Assembly: GCA_016584305.1 (NCBI GenBank)
Contig: JACEEZ010002677.1
Location: 214,501 to 278,500 of the forward strand
DNA: 64,000 nucleotides
Origin: Chionoecetes opilio
Taxonomy: Eukaryota > Arthropoda > Malacostraca > Decapoda > Majidae
Direction: 5' to 3'
Part shown: piece after piece, positions 9,361 through 19,519 of the stretch
How the letters are laid out: the number at the start of each line of letters is the position of its first letter
Position numbering within the stretch: position 1 is the first letter of the stretch
Translations under genes and position numbers: made by a program
Notes under the pieces: generated by a model
Told to the model about the DNA's origin: nothing
Seen by the model: the letters and a program-made list of their open reading frames with translations, nothing else
The model's database searches: none

Positions 9361-9930
9361 AGGCCATGTTTTTTGTGCAAGTGTTTTATGATAATGAAGG
9401 AATGGTTAAATACTGAGGCAAAGTATATCGTCATCTAACTGTCTTGCTGATGATAATAATAACAATAACTGTCATGTAACTGTCTTGCAAAGTATATCGT
9501 CATTTAACTGTCTTCCTGATGATAATAATAACAATACCTGCCATGTAACTGTCTTGTAAAGTATATCGTCATCTAACTGTCTTCCTGATGATAATAATAA
9601 CAATAACTGTCTTGTAAAGTGTATCGTCATTTAACTGTCTTCCTGATGATAATAATAACAATAACTGTCATGTAACTGTCTTGTAAAGTGTATCGTCATT
9701 TAACTGTCTTCCTGATGATAATAATAACAATAACTGTCATGTAACTGTCTTGTAAAGTGTATCGTCATCTAACTGTCTTCCTGATGATAATAATAACAAT
9801 AACTGTCATGTAACTGTCTTGTAAAGTGTATTGTCATCTAACTGTCTTCCTGATTATAATAATAACAATAACTGTCATGTAACTGTCTTGTAAAGTGTAT
9901 CTTGATTTAACTGCCAAGTATGCTGCTAAC
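9361..9930. repeat. 70-bp tandem repeat made from the pre-exon-5 sequence
   Basis: About seven units each carry GTATCGTCATCTAACTGTCT, then TCCTGATGATAATAATAAC. The first part is the same sequence that precedes the real exon 5 acceptor (GTATCTTGATCTAACTGTCT), so the array amplified an acceptor-proximal segment. Confidence 0.8.
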
Positions 9931-10018
9931 TGATGTCAAGTATGTCTGAGTATATACTGTCAAATACTGAGGTATAGTGTATCTTGATCTAACTGTCTTC
10001 CTCTCCTCGTCGTTGCAG

Positions 10019-10140
10019 AGTGATCATGTGCATGCTGTGTGGGGACCCGTACTCTGTGGAGAATGTACTCAGTCCGCTGCTCAACCATCAGTGGTGCATA
10101 GTGACGGGGGAAAATTCCATCTCCCTGCAAACATTCCTGG
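10019..10140 (+). CDS. RhoGAPp190 exon 5 (start of pG2)
   Basis: Acceptor CGTCGTTGCAG, donor CTGG|GTGAGT. Enters with one base completing Arg and leaves with one base of Asp. It encodes RVIMCMLCGDPYSVENVLSP, then LLNHQWCIVTGENSISLQTF. The strand R-[IV]-[IV]-M-C-[ML]-[ML]-C-G-D-P-[FY]-S is the hallmark start of the second pseudoGTPase domain; the loop after it has no GK[ST]. The loss of nucleotide-binding residues is known for pG2 in p190 proteins. The sequence before the acceptor is amplified in the upstream intron. Confidence 0.88.
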
Positions 10141-10418
10141 GTGAGTAATGCCGTACCATGAACGGTTACAGGGAGTTTCATGCACTTGTATCGTACCCAA
10201 GTTTTGCTAGTAGTTACGTACACTGATTTTGAGTTTTTTCGTACATACCAGGTGTCGTTTCATAACTAGTAGTCAAATTCAACTCTGCTGAGTGGAGCTG
10301 AGTGTACGAAACGACTATGGTTTCATATAGACTACGAAACCCTTTTTTGGTGTACGAAACAACTTGTGTACGAACTGACTGCACCCCTCATGAACTACTA
10401 TGTCTTGTCTAATATCTA

Positions 10419-10630
10419 TACTCGCCGCACGTTAAGCTGGCGAGAATGGGGCCCTTCACTCCCCCCTTCCGAATACACGGGATTGGCTGAGGTGTTGGGT
10501 GTTGGGTGAGAATGCCTTACTCCAAGTTCCACCCTAAAGCCCCAACACCCAACACCTCAGCCAATCCCATGCGTTCGGAAGGGGGGAGTGAAGGCCCAAT
10601 TGTCGCCAACTTAACGTGCGTCGAGTCTAG
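10419..10630. mobile_element. Foldback element, family F (copy 1)
   Basis: An imperfect palindrome with arms of about 85 bp: CTCGCCGCACGTTAAG on the left and CTTAACGTGCGTCGAG on the right, with GGATTGGCTGAGGTGTTGGG near the loop. A second copy in the opposite sense is at 58471-58679. Confidence 0.85.
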
Positions 10631-10786
10631 TCTAGGCTGTTGCTGTAGAACGTTCTCTAGGTGTTGGCCATGGCAGAAGAGTCTACAATGGTATGTCCTT
10701 GTACCTTATTTTCACATTTTTCAATTCTCTCACTCTCCAATCCCTTCCCTCCCTCACATACGCCAACACACTACCTTCCTGACATG

Positions 10787-10854
10787 TACGCTGCAACTAG
10801 GTGAATATGCACACACACACACACACACACCCACTCACACACTCACACACACAC
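10787..10854 (+). repeat. (CA)n seeded on a retrotransposon-like 3' tail
   Basis: GCAACTAGGTGAATATG directly precedes (CA)n. The same tail, CAACTAGGTAAATAC, precedes (CA)n at the end of RT copies at 19.5 and 61.6 kb, so this may be a very short 5'-truncated insertion. Confidence 0.55.
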
Positions 10855-11106
10855 CTCAAATTTATTCTTTTTTATTCTGATGTCTGTTCTTGCAACTTTC
10901 CAAAGAGGGGCTTCAGCATAGAGTCTATATGTTTATGCCTATAGCCTTGCCCTTGCCCATCTCTTCTTTCTCAGCTGTGAAATATAAACACTGTCATTAC
11001 CGTTATAGGTATTAAAAACAGGTGGTGAAGGAGGCAAGCTGGGGAGTGAGTACTTTATTCCGGACTATTTTCGCATCTACTAGTTTTGTATTCCTCCGAT
11101 GAAGCC

Positions 11107-11655
11107 CAGTAAAGGCGAAACTAGCCAGGAATATAGTACTCGAAACTAGCCAGGAATATAGTAGTCGAAACTAGCCAGGAATATAGTACTCGAAACTAGC
11201 CAGGAATATAGTACTCGAAACTAGCCAGGAATATAGTACTCGAAACTAGCCAGGAATATAGTACTCGAAACTAGCCAGGAATATAGTACTCGAAACTAGC
11301 CAGGAATATAGTACTCGAAACTTATCAGGAATATAGTACACTCGAAACTAGCCAGGAATATAGTACTCTAAACTAGCCAGGAATATAGTACTCGAAACTA
11401 GCCAGGAATATAGTACTCGAAACTAGCCAGGAATATAGTACTCGAAACTAGCCAGGACTATAGTACTCGAAACTAGCCAGGAATATAGTACTCGAAACTG
11501 GCCATGAATATAGTACTCGAAACTAGCCAGGAATATAGTAGTCGAAACTAGGCAGGAATATAGTACTCGAAACTGGCCAGGAATATAGTACTCGAAACTA
11601 GCCAGGAATATAGTACTCGAAACTAGCCAGGAATATAGTACTCGAAACTAGCCAG
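11107..11655. repeat. 25-bp minisatellite
   Basis: About 22 tandem units of CGAAACTAGCCAGGAATATA plus GTACT, with a few point variants. No open frame of interest. Confidence 0.95.
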
Positions 11656-11730
11656 CTCGTGTCTCCTTCATCACCTGTTTTACACCTGTCAGTATGTCTA
11701 CAAGTTACAGGTGTTGTTTAATTATATCCT

Positions 11731-11954
11731 ACCGTCAACAACACTATAGTCGCCACTGCACTAATGTCGCCAGGTGCCGTATATTACAAACTTTAGCATC
11801 ACTACAGATTTGTATATGCTACTAAAGAGGCATGCATAGTAGTTTATATTATGTACATGTCTTTAGTGGCACATACAAGTCTGTAGTGATGGTGAAACTC
11901 GTAATATTTGCCTGGCGACATTAGTGCAGTGGCGACTATAGTTTTATTGACGGT
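11731..11954. mobile_element. Foldback element, family G (copy 1)
   Basis: Arms ACACTATAGTCGCCACTGCA and its complement near 11927-11945, with GCATCACTACAG toward the centre. Related to 12050-12307 and, distantly, 34154-34616. Confidence 0.8.
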
Positions 11955-12015
11955 TGCCTGATTGACCTGCCTTTACCATGCAGTCCATATTGTTCCAGAT
12001 GAGTGTAAGCGGTGT
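11951..12015 (+). other. Duplicated acceptor and start of exon 6 (decoy)
   Basis: CTTTACCATGCA, then TTGTTCCAG|ATGAGTGTAAGCGG, repeats the real junction at 12451-12491. Read in phase it gives D-E-C-K-R-C-L-H-K-L-stop. The decoy keeps an AG and a pyrimidine-poor tract like the real one, so it could compete as a weak acceptor 479 bp upstream. Confidence 0.75.
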
Positions 12016-12049
12016 CTACACAAGTTATAGGTGTTGTTTAGTTATATCC

Positions 12050-12307
12050 TACCTTAGATAACACTATACTCGCCAGTCACTTGCCACTGCACTAATGTCG
12101 CCAGGCACAATCTATTACTAACTATAGCATCACTACAGACTTATGTGCCGCTGAAGAGACATGCACAGTAGTTTATATTATGTACATGACACTACATGTC
12201 TTCAATGCACGTACAAGTCTGTAGTGATGCTAAAATTTGTAATATATTGTGCCTGGCGACATTAGTGCAGTGGCGAGTGACTGGCGACTATAGTGTTATC
12301 TACGGTA
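12050..12307. mobile_element. Foldback element, family G (copy 2)
   Basis: Inverted arms with GTCGCCAGGCACAAT and GCCTGGCGACATTAGTGCAG, and outer ends TACCTTAGATAAC and GTTATCTACGGTA. It is part of a larger tandem duplication with copy 1. Confidence 0.85.
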
Positions 12308-12336
12308 GCTTGATTGACTTGCCTTTACCATGCATT

Positions 12337-12466
12337 ACGTACAAGTCTGTAGTGATGCTAAAATTTGTAATATATTGTGCCTGGCGACATTAGTGCAGTG
12401 GCAAGTGACTGGCGACTATAGTGTTATCTACGGTAGCTTGATTGCCCTGCCTTTACCATGCATTAC
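12337..12466 (+). repeat. Direct duplication of the right arm of the foldback plus flank
   Basis: Repeats 12209-12336 nearly base for base (shared GTACAAGTCTGTAGTGATGC and CTTTACCATGCATTAC), bringing the duplicated flank right up to the real exon 6 acceptor. Confidence 0.85.
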
Positions 12467-12477
12467 AACTGTTCCAG

Positions 12478-12644
12478 ATGAGTGCAAGCGGCGTGTGGAG
12501 GTGATTGTGTCGTCGTACCACGGAGCCAACGCGTTTCGGGAAGACCTGGTGCATGGTTTTATTTTAGTGTATTCCACCAAGCGCAAGGCGTCCCTGGCCA
12601 CCCTCAGGGCTTTCTCCGCTAACATTCCTAACCTTCCAATCCAG
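12478..12644 (+). CDS. RhoGAPp190 exon 6 (pG2)
   Basis: Acceptor CTGTTCCAG, donor ATCCAG|GTGAGA. AT completes Asp with the last G of exon 5; it ends on a whole codon. It encodes DECKRRVEVIVSSYHGANAF, then REDLVHGFILVYSTKRKASL and ATLRAFSANIPNLPIQ. The block LVHG-[FY]-I-x-[VF]-YS-x-KRKASLAxLRAF is among the most conserved in p190 pG2 and is the strongest single piece of evidence for the gene. The exon's 5' edge and acceptor exist in a second, decayed copy 479 bp upstream. Confidence 0.92.
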
Positions 12645-12698
12645 GTGAGAATTTCGTCATTGAATAATTGTGTATCATGATTTGCAGTGAGAGAAGGG

Positions 12699-12775
12699 AA
12701 TTTTTTTTTTTTTTTTTTTTTATTATTATTTTTTATTAACGTTGGAGCCTACCTATAGCGCCTGTAGGCTATTTT
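12699..12775 (-). mobile_element. SINE family I tail fragment
   Basis: A T-run followed by GCCTACCTATAGCGCCTGTAGGC-like sequence, which matches the 3' end of the SINE at 4721-5099 in the same reverse orientation. Only the tail is left. Confidence 0.55.
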
Positions 12776-12892
12776 TTTTCTTTTGAGAGAAGTAGGAAGG
12801 GAGATTAATGCCATGGTAGTGACTAGTGTTGGGATGAATGCAGGCAGTAGTGTTGTATTCCATTACTGTATTGCAAATGTCATTATGTTATG

Positions 12893-13103
12893 CCTACTTC
12901 ACGCCCAGATCTTTCCTTGGCTATATAAAATTGTCTGTTGTTAGCCATGAAATTACGAAAAGTAGCATAATATATACCAAATTAACTAGTGGACAAGGAT
13001 AATAAACAGCTTATATTCTATAAAACATTGCTTGTATTAATTCAAATTGTCTAATGGTAGTCAAATTATAATGGAAATTTGGTTCTGTGCCTCAAGGGTT
13101 TAA
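12893..13103 (+). mobile_element. MITE family P (copy 3)
   Basis: Diverged full-length copy; the left TTAA is lost and the right end reads CTCAAGGGTTTAAT. Confidence 0.8.
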
Positions 13104-13410
13104 TACTTCACTAGGCTCATGGAGGCAGAGGCGGAGGCACCGTTGACAGGAGGCTGTGTGTCACGGCAGTAGCAGTCTTGATGTACAATTAATACTATGC
13201 CGTGTATCAACGTAAACAGTGCTGCATATATATATATATATTTACAGTCTATGAACATGCTGTTTGCTCACATTCCCAAAGGCTTGAGATGACATCATGG
13301 ATGGGTAAAGTTTGGGCTGTTGGAATCTTAACTGGTAGCGCACTTTTTATTCAGAATTCTGAAATTATATATTTTTTTCTTGTTCTGGACAGTGTGTAAG
13401 TGACCAATTG

Positions 13411-13622
13411 TTGACCCCTTCACGCCCAGATCTTTCCTGGGCCTAAAAAAACCTGATGTTGATGAGCCATAAAATTACGAAAAGTAACTGAATATGCCAA
13501 ATTAGTTAGTGGACAAGGATACTAAACAGGTCAAATCTATAAAATATTGCTTATATTAATTAAAATCGTCTAATGGTATCCAAATTACAATGGAAATTAC
13601 GTTCTGGGTCTGAAGGGGTTAA
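13411..13622 (+). mobile_element. MITE family P (copy 4)
   Basis: Full length; the left flank is TTGA and the right TTAA. Marker word GTGGACAAGGATACTAAACA is intact. Confidence 0.85.
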
Positions 13623-14343
13623 TGTGGCGGGCCTAATACTAGTGTGTTGCCTAACCGCTGTGTTTTGGCCTGGCCTGTGGTGGCTGTGCTGCAGCTGATG
13701 AAGCTGGGCAGCAGCTGTGCACACTGCACACTTGTTCCTTGCTGCTAATTTGTGATTATTTTTAAAAATTTACTGTAATTTTCATATAGAATATGTTTAG
13801 AAGGCCAGCATAGAAACAGCTTACTATTGCACAGCTGAAAAGGAAACATATTGCACTCTGTAGGGTACCTGGAACTGTCGCCGATAGGAATTCTCGCCGC
13901 CGTGGTCGAGTGTTCCAATTCTTGATATTACAGGACCCAATATATACATTTAATCAAGTGTTACCCATGTTTCTGCATTCAGGGATGAAATACTATCGTT
14001 AGCTTGATCAGTTAGGTTAAGTTAGGTGCCAATGTCCAGGTTAGGTTAACATTTCAACATCGACGAGAGTTCTAGTTTGGTGTTTCGGCGAGAATTCCCA
14101 TCGGCGACAGTTCCATAAACACTCTGTAGTCTATCAAAGAGACTGGACAAAGGTGCTCCAGTGACATGCATGCATCTCTTTTTCTTCCAAATTATTATAT
14201 ATGATTTGTTTTGCTGTTTGTAATGTGTCACTTCAAGATTCCTGCACCACCAGGAATCCGAGCCAATCTTGTCTTCTGATTGAAAGGGTCCGGAAAGGAA
14301 CAATGGCTAAAGATGTCTGACGGAGTTTCCTCTTCTTTTGTAG

Positions 14344-14485
14344 ATTTTGGCTATGACTGACACGAGCAGCGCCACGGCATTCTTTAAGTCGGATATCTCC
14401 CAGCAACTGATCACTGAAGGTAATGCTATTGCTGACAGACTGCAGGCACATTTCATGACCTCCACTGCAACTTGCCAACAGAAAA
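14344..14485 (+). CDS. RhoGAPp190 exon 7 (pG2)
   Basis: Acceptor CCTCTTCTTTTGTAG, donor GAAAA|GTGAGT. Starts on a whole codon and ends in phase 1. It encodes ILAMTDTSSATAFFKSDISQ, then QLITEGNAIADRLQAHFMTS and a Thr/Cys tail. The I-x-L-[AV]-x-TD strand is where a real GTPase would have its NKxD base-specificity motif; here it is AMTD, as expected of pG2. SQQLITEG-x-x-IA matches the following helix of the family. Confidence 0.87.
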
Positions 14486-14699
14486 GTGAGTCCAGCCTTG
14501 ACGTGCATGTTACTACCTAGTCTCCCTCAATCTTCCCCTTCACTCCCCCTCTGAATACCTTTTAATTAAGTCATTAATCACATCAGGTGAAAGACTTTTT
14601 CAAACATACGATCAGACTTAACAAGCGACCGCATCGGGACAACTCGGAGGCAAACTTGGTCCGGACGAGACGAGAAAGCCCTTGATAGCGGCACACTAC

Positions 14700-14898
14700 A
14701 GTCTATTTTTTTTTAACAAGGTGAAAATTCCGTTCTATCTTAAGGTCTCATGCTTAAAATGATGCCTCTGTTTACCTGATGATATGGTTAACTATGATAA
14801 AATACAACTGTAATTAAGAAGAACTGTAGTATTCCCTTCTCCTGGCATCAAATATCAGTCAGTAAGCAGCAAGGGGGCCTCGTTAAAAAAAATAGACT
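14700..14898 (+). mobile_element. MITE family T (copy 2, best preserved)
   Basis: Terminal inverted repeats AGTCTATTTTTTTTTAAC and GTTAAAAAAAATAGACT, total about 199 bp. Shares GATGCCTCTGTTTACCTGAT and CAGTCAGTAAGCAGCAAGGG with the other two copies. Confidence 0.8.
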
Positions 14899-15074
14899 AT
14901 AGGTTTCTGTATTGAAGGTTGGTAATATTGAAGCATTTTAGGCCTAGTTACTGGAAGGCGAGGCAGCCACACACCTGCTACACACCTGCTGGGTATGTGT
15001 GTGTGTGGTGTGTGTCCCCCAGGTGGCAGGTGCATCCCTTTGGTAAGACTTGACTTATTTATTTATTTATTAAT

Positions 15075-15105
<31 letters not shown>

Positions 15106-15157
15106 CCTATAGCGCCTTCCTTATTCTGTTACTGTGTTTGCCTGATGCCCTCCACCC

Positions 15158-15364
15158 TTAACCCCTTCACACCCAGATCTTTCTTTTGCTATAAAAAAAT
15201 CATGTTAGCCATAAAATTACGAAAAGTAACTGAATATACCAAATTAGTTAGTGGACAAGGATACTAAACAGGTCATGTCTATAAGATATTGCTTATATTC
15301 ACAAAAATTGTCTTATGGTACCCAAAGTACAATGGAAATTACGTTCTGGGCCTCAAGGGGTTAA
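15158..15364 (+). mobile_element. MITE family P (copy 5)
   Basis: Full length with TTAA at both ends; terminal repeats CCCCTTCACACCCAGA and TCTGGGCCTCAAGGGG. Confidence 0.9.
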
Positions 15365-15380
15365 CGGAGGATCGGTGCGG

Positions 15381-17905
15381 CGTCTGTCATTTCTTGTTGT
15401 TGTTGGGGTATTATATCTTGTTGTTTAGGTATTATTTGTTGTTGTTGTTGTTTAGGTATTATTTGTTGTTGTTGTTTAGGTATTATTTGTTGTTGTTGGG
15501 GTATTATTTTTTGTTGTTGTTGAGGTATCATTTCTTGTTGTTGTTTAGGTATTATTTCTTGTTGTTTAGGTATTATTTCTTGTTGTTGTTGTTGTTTAGG
15601 TATCATTTCTTGTTGTTGTTTAGGTATTATTTCTTGTTGTTTAGGTATCATTTCTTGTTGTTGTTTAGGTATCATTTCTTGTTGTTTAGGTATCATTTGT
15701 TGTTGTTGTTGTTGTTTAGGTATTATTTCTTGTTGTTGTGGTTTATTTTTTGGTATTTTTGTTTGTTGTTTGTTTGTTATTCTTGTTGTTTAGGTATTAT
15801 TTCTTGTTGTTGTTGTTTAGGTATTATTTGTTGTTGTTGTTGTTTAGGTATTATTTGTTGTTGTTTGTTTAGGTATTATTTCTTGTTGTTGTTGTTTTAG
15901 GTATTATTTCTTGTTGTTGTTGTTTAGGTATTATTTCTTGTTGTTGTTGTAGGTATTATTTCTTGTTGTTGTTGTTGTTTAGGTATTATTTCTTGTTGTT
16001 GTTGTTTAGGTATTATTTCTTGTTGTTGTTTAGGTATTATTTCTTGTTGTTGTTGTTTAGGTATTATTTCTTGTTGTTGTTGTTGTTTAGGTATTATTTC
16101 TTGTTGTTGTTGTTTAGGTATTATTTCTTGTTGTTTGTTTAGGTATATTTCTTGTTGTTGTTGTTAGGTATTATTTCTTGTTTTGTTTTAGGTATTTTTC
16201 TTGTTGTTGTTTAGGTATTATTTCTTGTTGTTGTTTAGGTATTATTTCTTGTTGTTGTTGTTGTTGAGGTATTATTTCTTGTTGTTGTTTAGGTATTATT
16301 TCTTGTTGTTGTTTAGGTATTATTTCTTGTTGTTGTTGTTGTTTAGGTATTATTTCTTGTTGAGGTATTATTTCTTGTTGTTGTAGGTATCTTTCTTGTT
16401 GAGGTATATTTCTTGTTGTTGTTTGAGGTATTATTTCTTGTTGTTGTTGTTGTAGGTATTATTTCTTGTTGTTGTTGTTTAGGTATTATTTCTTGTTGTT
16501 GTTTAGGTATCATTTCTTGTTGTTGTTTAGGTATTATTTCTTGTTGTTGTTGTTGTTTAGGTATCATTTCTTGTTGTTGTTTAGGTATTATTTCTTGTTG
16601 TTGTTGAGGTATTATTTCTTGTTGTTGTTGTTGAGGTATCATTTCTTGTTGTTGTTGTTGAGGTATCATTTCTTGTTGTTGTTTAGGTATTATTTCTTGT
16701 TGTTGTTGAGGTATTATTTCTTGTTGTTGTTGTTGAGGTATCATTTCTGTTGTTGTTGAGGTATATTTCTTGTTGTTGTTAGGTATATTCTTGTTGTTGT
16801 TTAGGTATCATTTCTTGTTGTTGTTGTTGAGGTATCATTTCTTGTGTTGTTGAGGTATCTTTCTTGTTGTTGTTGAGGTATCATTTCTTGTGTTGTTGTT
16901 GAGGTATCATTTCTTGTTGTTGTTTTTTGAGGTATCATTTCTTGTTGTTGTTGTTGAGGTATCATTTCTTGTTGTTGTTGTTGAGGTATCATTTCTTGTT
17001 GTTGTTGTTGAGGTATCATTTCTTGTTGTTGTTGTTGAGGTATCATTTCTTGTTGTTGTTGTTGAGGTATCATTTCTTGTTGTTGTTTAGGTATCATTTC
17101 TTGTTGTTGTTGTTGAGGTATCATTTCTTGTTGTTGTTGAGGTATCATTTCTTGTTGTTGTTGTTGAGGTATCATTTCTTGTTGTTGTTGAGGTATCATT
17201 TCTTGTTGTTGTTGAGGTATTATTTCTTGTTGTTGTTGAGGTATCATTTCTTGTGTTGTTTAGGTATCATTTCTTGTTGTTTTAGGTATTTCTTGTGTTG
17301 TTGTTGAGGTATTCATTTCTTGTTGTTGTGTTAGGTATCATTTCTTGTTGTTGTTGTTGAGGTATATTTCTTGTTGTTTGTTTAGGTATCATTTCTTGTT
17401 GTTTTTAGGTTATTTCTTTGTTGTTGTAGGTATTATTTCTTGTTGTATTATTCTGTTGTTGTTTAGGTATTATTTCTTGTTGAGGTATCATTTCTTGTTG
17501 TTGTTGTTGAGGTATTATTTCTTGTTGTTGAGGTATCATTTCTTCTTGTTGTTGTTTAGGTATTATTTCTTGTTGTTTAGGTATTATTTCTTGTTGTTTA
17601 GGTATTATTTCTTGTTGTTGAGGTATCATTTCTTGTTGTTTGTTTAGGTATTATTTCTTGTTGTTGTTGAGGTATCATTTCTTGTTGTTGTTGTTGAGGT
17701 ATTATTTCTTGTTGTTGTTGAGGTATTATTTCTTGTTGTTTAGGTATCATTTTTTGTTGTTGTTTAGGTATCATTTCTTGTTGTTGTTTAGGTATTATTT
17801 CTTGTTGTTGTTGTTTAGGTATCATTTCTTGTTGTTTAGGTATTATTTCTTGTTGTTGTTGTTGAGGTATCATTTCTTGTTGTTGTTGTTGGGGTAGTAT
17901 TTCTG
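15381..17905. repeat. 2.5-kb GTTGTTGTT...AGGTATTATTTCTT array
   Basis: Units of 18-30 bp: a variable (GTT)n run plus TTTAGGTATTATTTCTT or TGAGGTATCATTTCTT. The run length changes by threes, so frames stay open on both strands (IPKQQQE on minus, LLLFRYYF on plus). The left part is enriched in the TTTAGGTATT form and the right part in TGAGGTATCA, showing regional homogenisation. Not a gene. Confidence 0.95.
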
Positions 17906-18088
17906 GTCAGTTTTAGACGGATATTTTATATTTTGAAAGGATTGTCAGAAGTTATGTTGGTAATATAAATTATCCATAACTACAGTTTATAGAGTAAAGG
18001 TATTCAATATATTTCTGATGCAGTAGGAGTCTTGATTTTGTATTTTGATTTGTTCAGGTAACATCTAAGAAAAGGATGCCGACATTGC

Positions 18089-18299
18089 TTCACCCCTTCA
18101 CGCCCAGATCTTTCCTTGGCTTTATAAAATTGTCTGTTGTTAGCCATGAAATAACAAATAGTAACTGAATATACCAAATTAGTTAGTGGACAAGGATACT
18201 AAACAGGTCATATCTATAAAATATTGCTTATATTCATTAAAATCGTCTAATGACACCCAAATTACGATTGAAATTACGTTCTGGGCCTCAAGGGGTTGA
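18089..18299 (+). mobile_element. MITE family P (copy 6)
   Basis: Full length; flanks have drifted to TTCA and TTGA. Confidence 0.85.
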
Positions 18300-18404
18300 T
18301 ACTTCATCTTTGGAAAACAGCACTCATTTAATTCTCATTTATTGATGTCATTGTGATTGCCTTAAACCCATCCTTCTCACGGGTGCCGCCCCGTGCTTGT
18401 GTGG

Positions 18405-18900
18405 AGACGGCAGCCTGTAGGGAGAAAGTTGGTACCCTATCTTTTCCTTTTCAATATATAGACGGCAGCCTGTAGGGAGAAAGTTGGTACCCTATCTTTT
18501 CCTTTTCAATATATAGACGGCAGCCTGTAGGGAGAAAGTTGGTACCCTATCTTTTCCTTTTCAATATATAGACGGCAGCCTGTAGGGAGAAAGTTGGTAC
18601 CCTATCTTTTCCTTTTCAATATATAGACGGCAGCCTGTAGGGAGAAAGTTGTACCCTATCTTTTCCTTTTCAATATATAGACGGCAGCCTGTAGGGAGAA
18701 AGTTGGTACCCTATCTTTTCCTTTTCAATATATAGACGGCAGCCTGTAGGGAGAAAGTTGGTACCCTATCTTTTCCTTTTCAATATATAGACGGCAGCCT
18801 GTAGGGAGAAAGTTGCTACCCTATCTTTTCCTTTTCAATATATAGACGGCAGCCTGTAGGGAGAAAGTTGGTACCCTATCTCTTTTCCTTTTCAAGTATA
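18405..18900. repeat. 55-bp minisatellite
   Basis: Nine nearly identical units beginning GACGGCAGCCTGTAGGGAG and ending TTCCTTTTCAATATATA. Very low divergence suggests recent expansion. Confidence 0.95.
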
Positions 18901-19106
18901 TATATACGTATAAATGATTTACGGAATAATTTACAAAGTGAGCACTGTTGAAGGTTCATTGGAGCACTTTAATTTGTAGGGATGGGCCACTTTTTATCCC
19001 CGCATGCATATTATTTTTATGTAAATCAATGAGGTTACTTACATTATACTTTCAGTCGTGTTCTTTCTGACGACTTTAACTAGTAGGGATCGTACACTTT
19101 CTCCCC

Positions 19107-19265
19107 CCCCGACATACATAAGGCCTTCTCCACAATATACCTACTTTTTTAGCAGTTGCATTCTGATCCCCACCCCCCATACACAAGACCTCCAAAATAT
19201 ATGTACTTTTGTTGCATTCTGATACTTTTTCCCCCCCATATATAAGACCTTCTCCAAAATAGACC
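19107..19265 (+). other. Tandem copies of the exon 8 acceptor region
   Basis: Two extra copies of a 60-65 bp segment precede the real junction. Copy 1 (to about 19170) reads CTACTTTTTTAGCAG|TTGCATTCTGAT, copy 2 (to about 19222) reads TACTTTTGTTGCATTCTGAT and has lost its AG, and the real site is CTACTTTCCTTGCAG|CTGCATTCTACA. A shared leader, CATA-x-AAGRCC-TCCA-AAATA, marks each copy. In phase, copy 1 would reach TGA at its fourth codon. Confidence 0.75.
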
Positions 19266-19279
19266 TACTTTCCTTGCAG

Positions 19280-19478
19280 CTGCATTCTACACGCCGTTCT
19301 TTAAGGAGGTGTGGGACAAGAAGCCGGAGATAGAGCAGGCCTTCAACATGGAGGACCCCTCTGGCCTGGACGACTCCGGCGAGGGCACCCTGGAGCGCCC
19401 CTCCCACCACTACCACCGCAGCATCACCCTGCCACCGCCGCGCCGCAACATGCCGCAGCGGTCACGCTCGGCGGAAGG
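19280..19478 (+). CDS. RhoGAPp190 exon 8 (end of pG2 and linker)
   Basis: Acceptor TACTTTCCTTGCAG, donor GCGGAAGG|GTGAGC. CT completes Thr from exon 7; it ends with two bases of Gly. It encodes AFYTPFFKEVWDKKPEIEQA, then FNMEDPSGLDDSGEGTLERP, a His-rich turn and RSITLPPPRRNMPQRSRSAE. The F-x-PFFK-[DE]-V-x-[ED]-KK block is the conserved last helix of pG2; what follows is disordered linker. The basic Arg/Ser end is a plausible phosphorylation region, though that is only inference. Confidence 0.88.
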
Positions 19479-19519
19479 GTGAGCAAAACACTACTACCAC
19501 ACTCTTTTGTTTCCATATA

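Noticed and set aside
15289..17897. Poly-Gln/Ile-Pro or Leu/Phe/Tyr repeat proteins
   Set aside because: Arises from GTT runs varying by threes; frames break repeatedly, and both strands are open.
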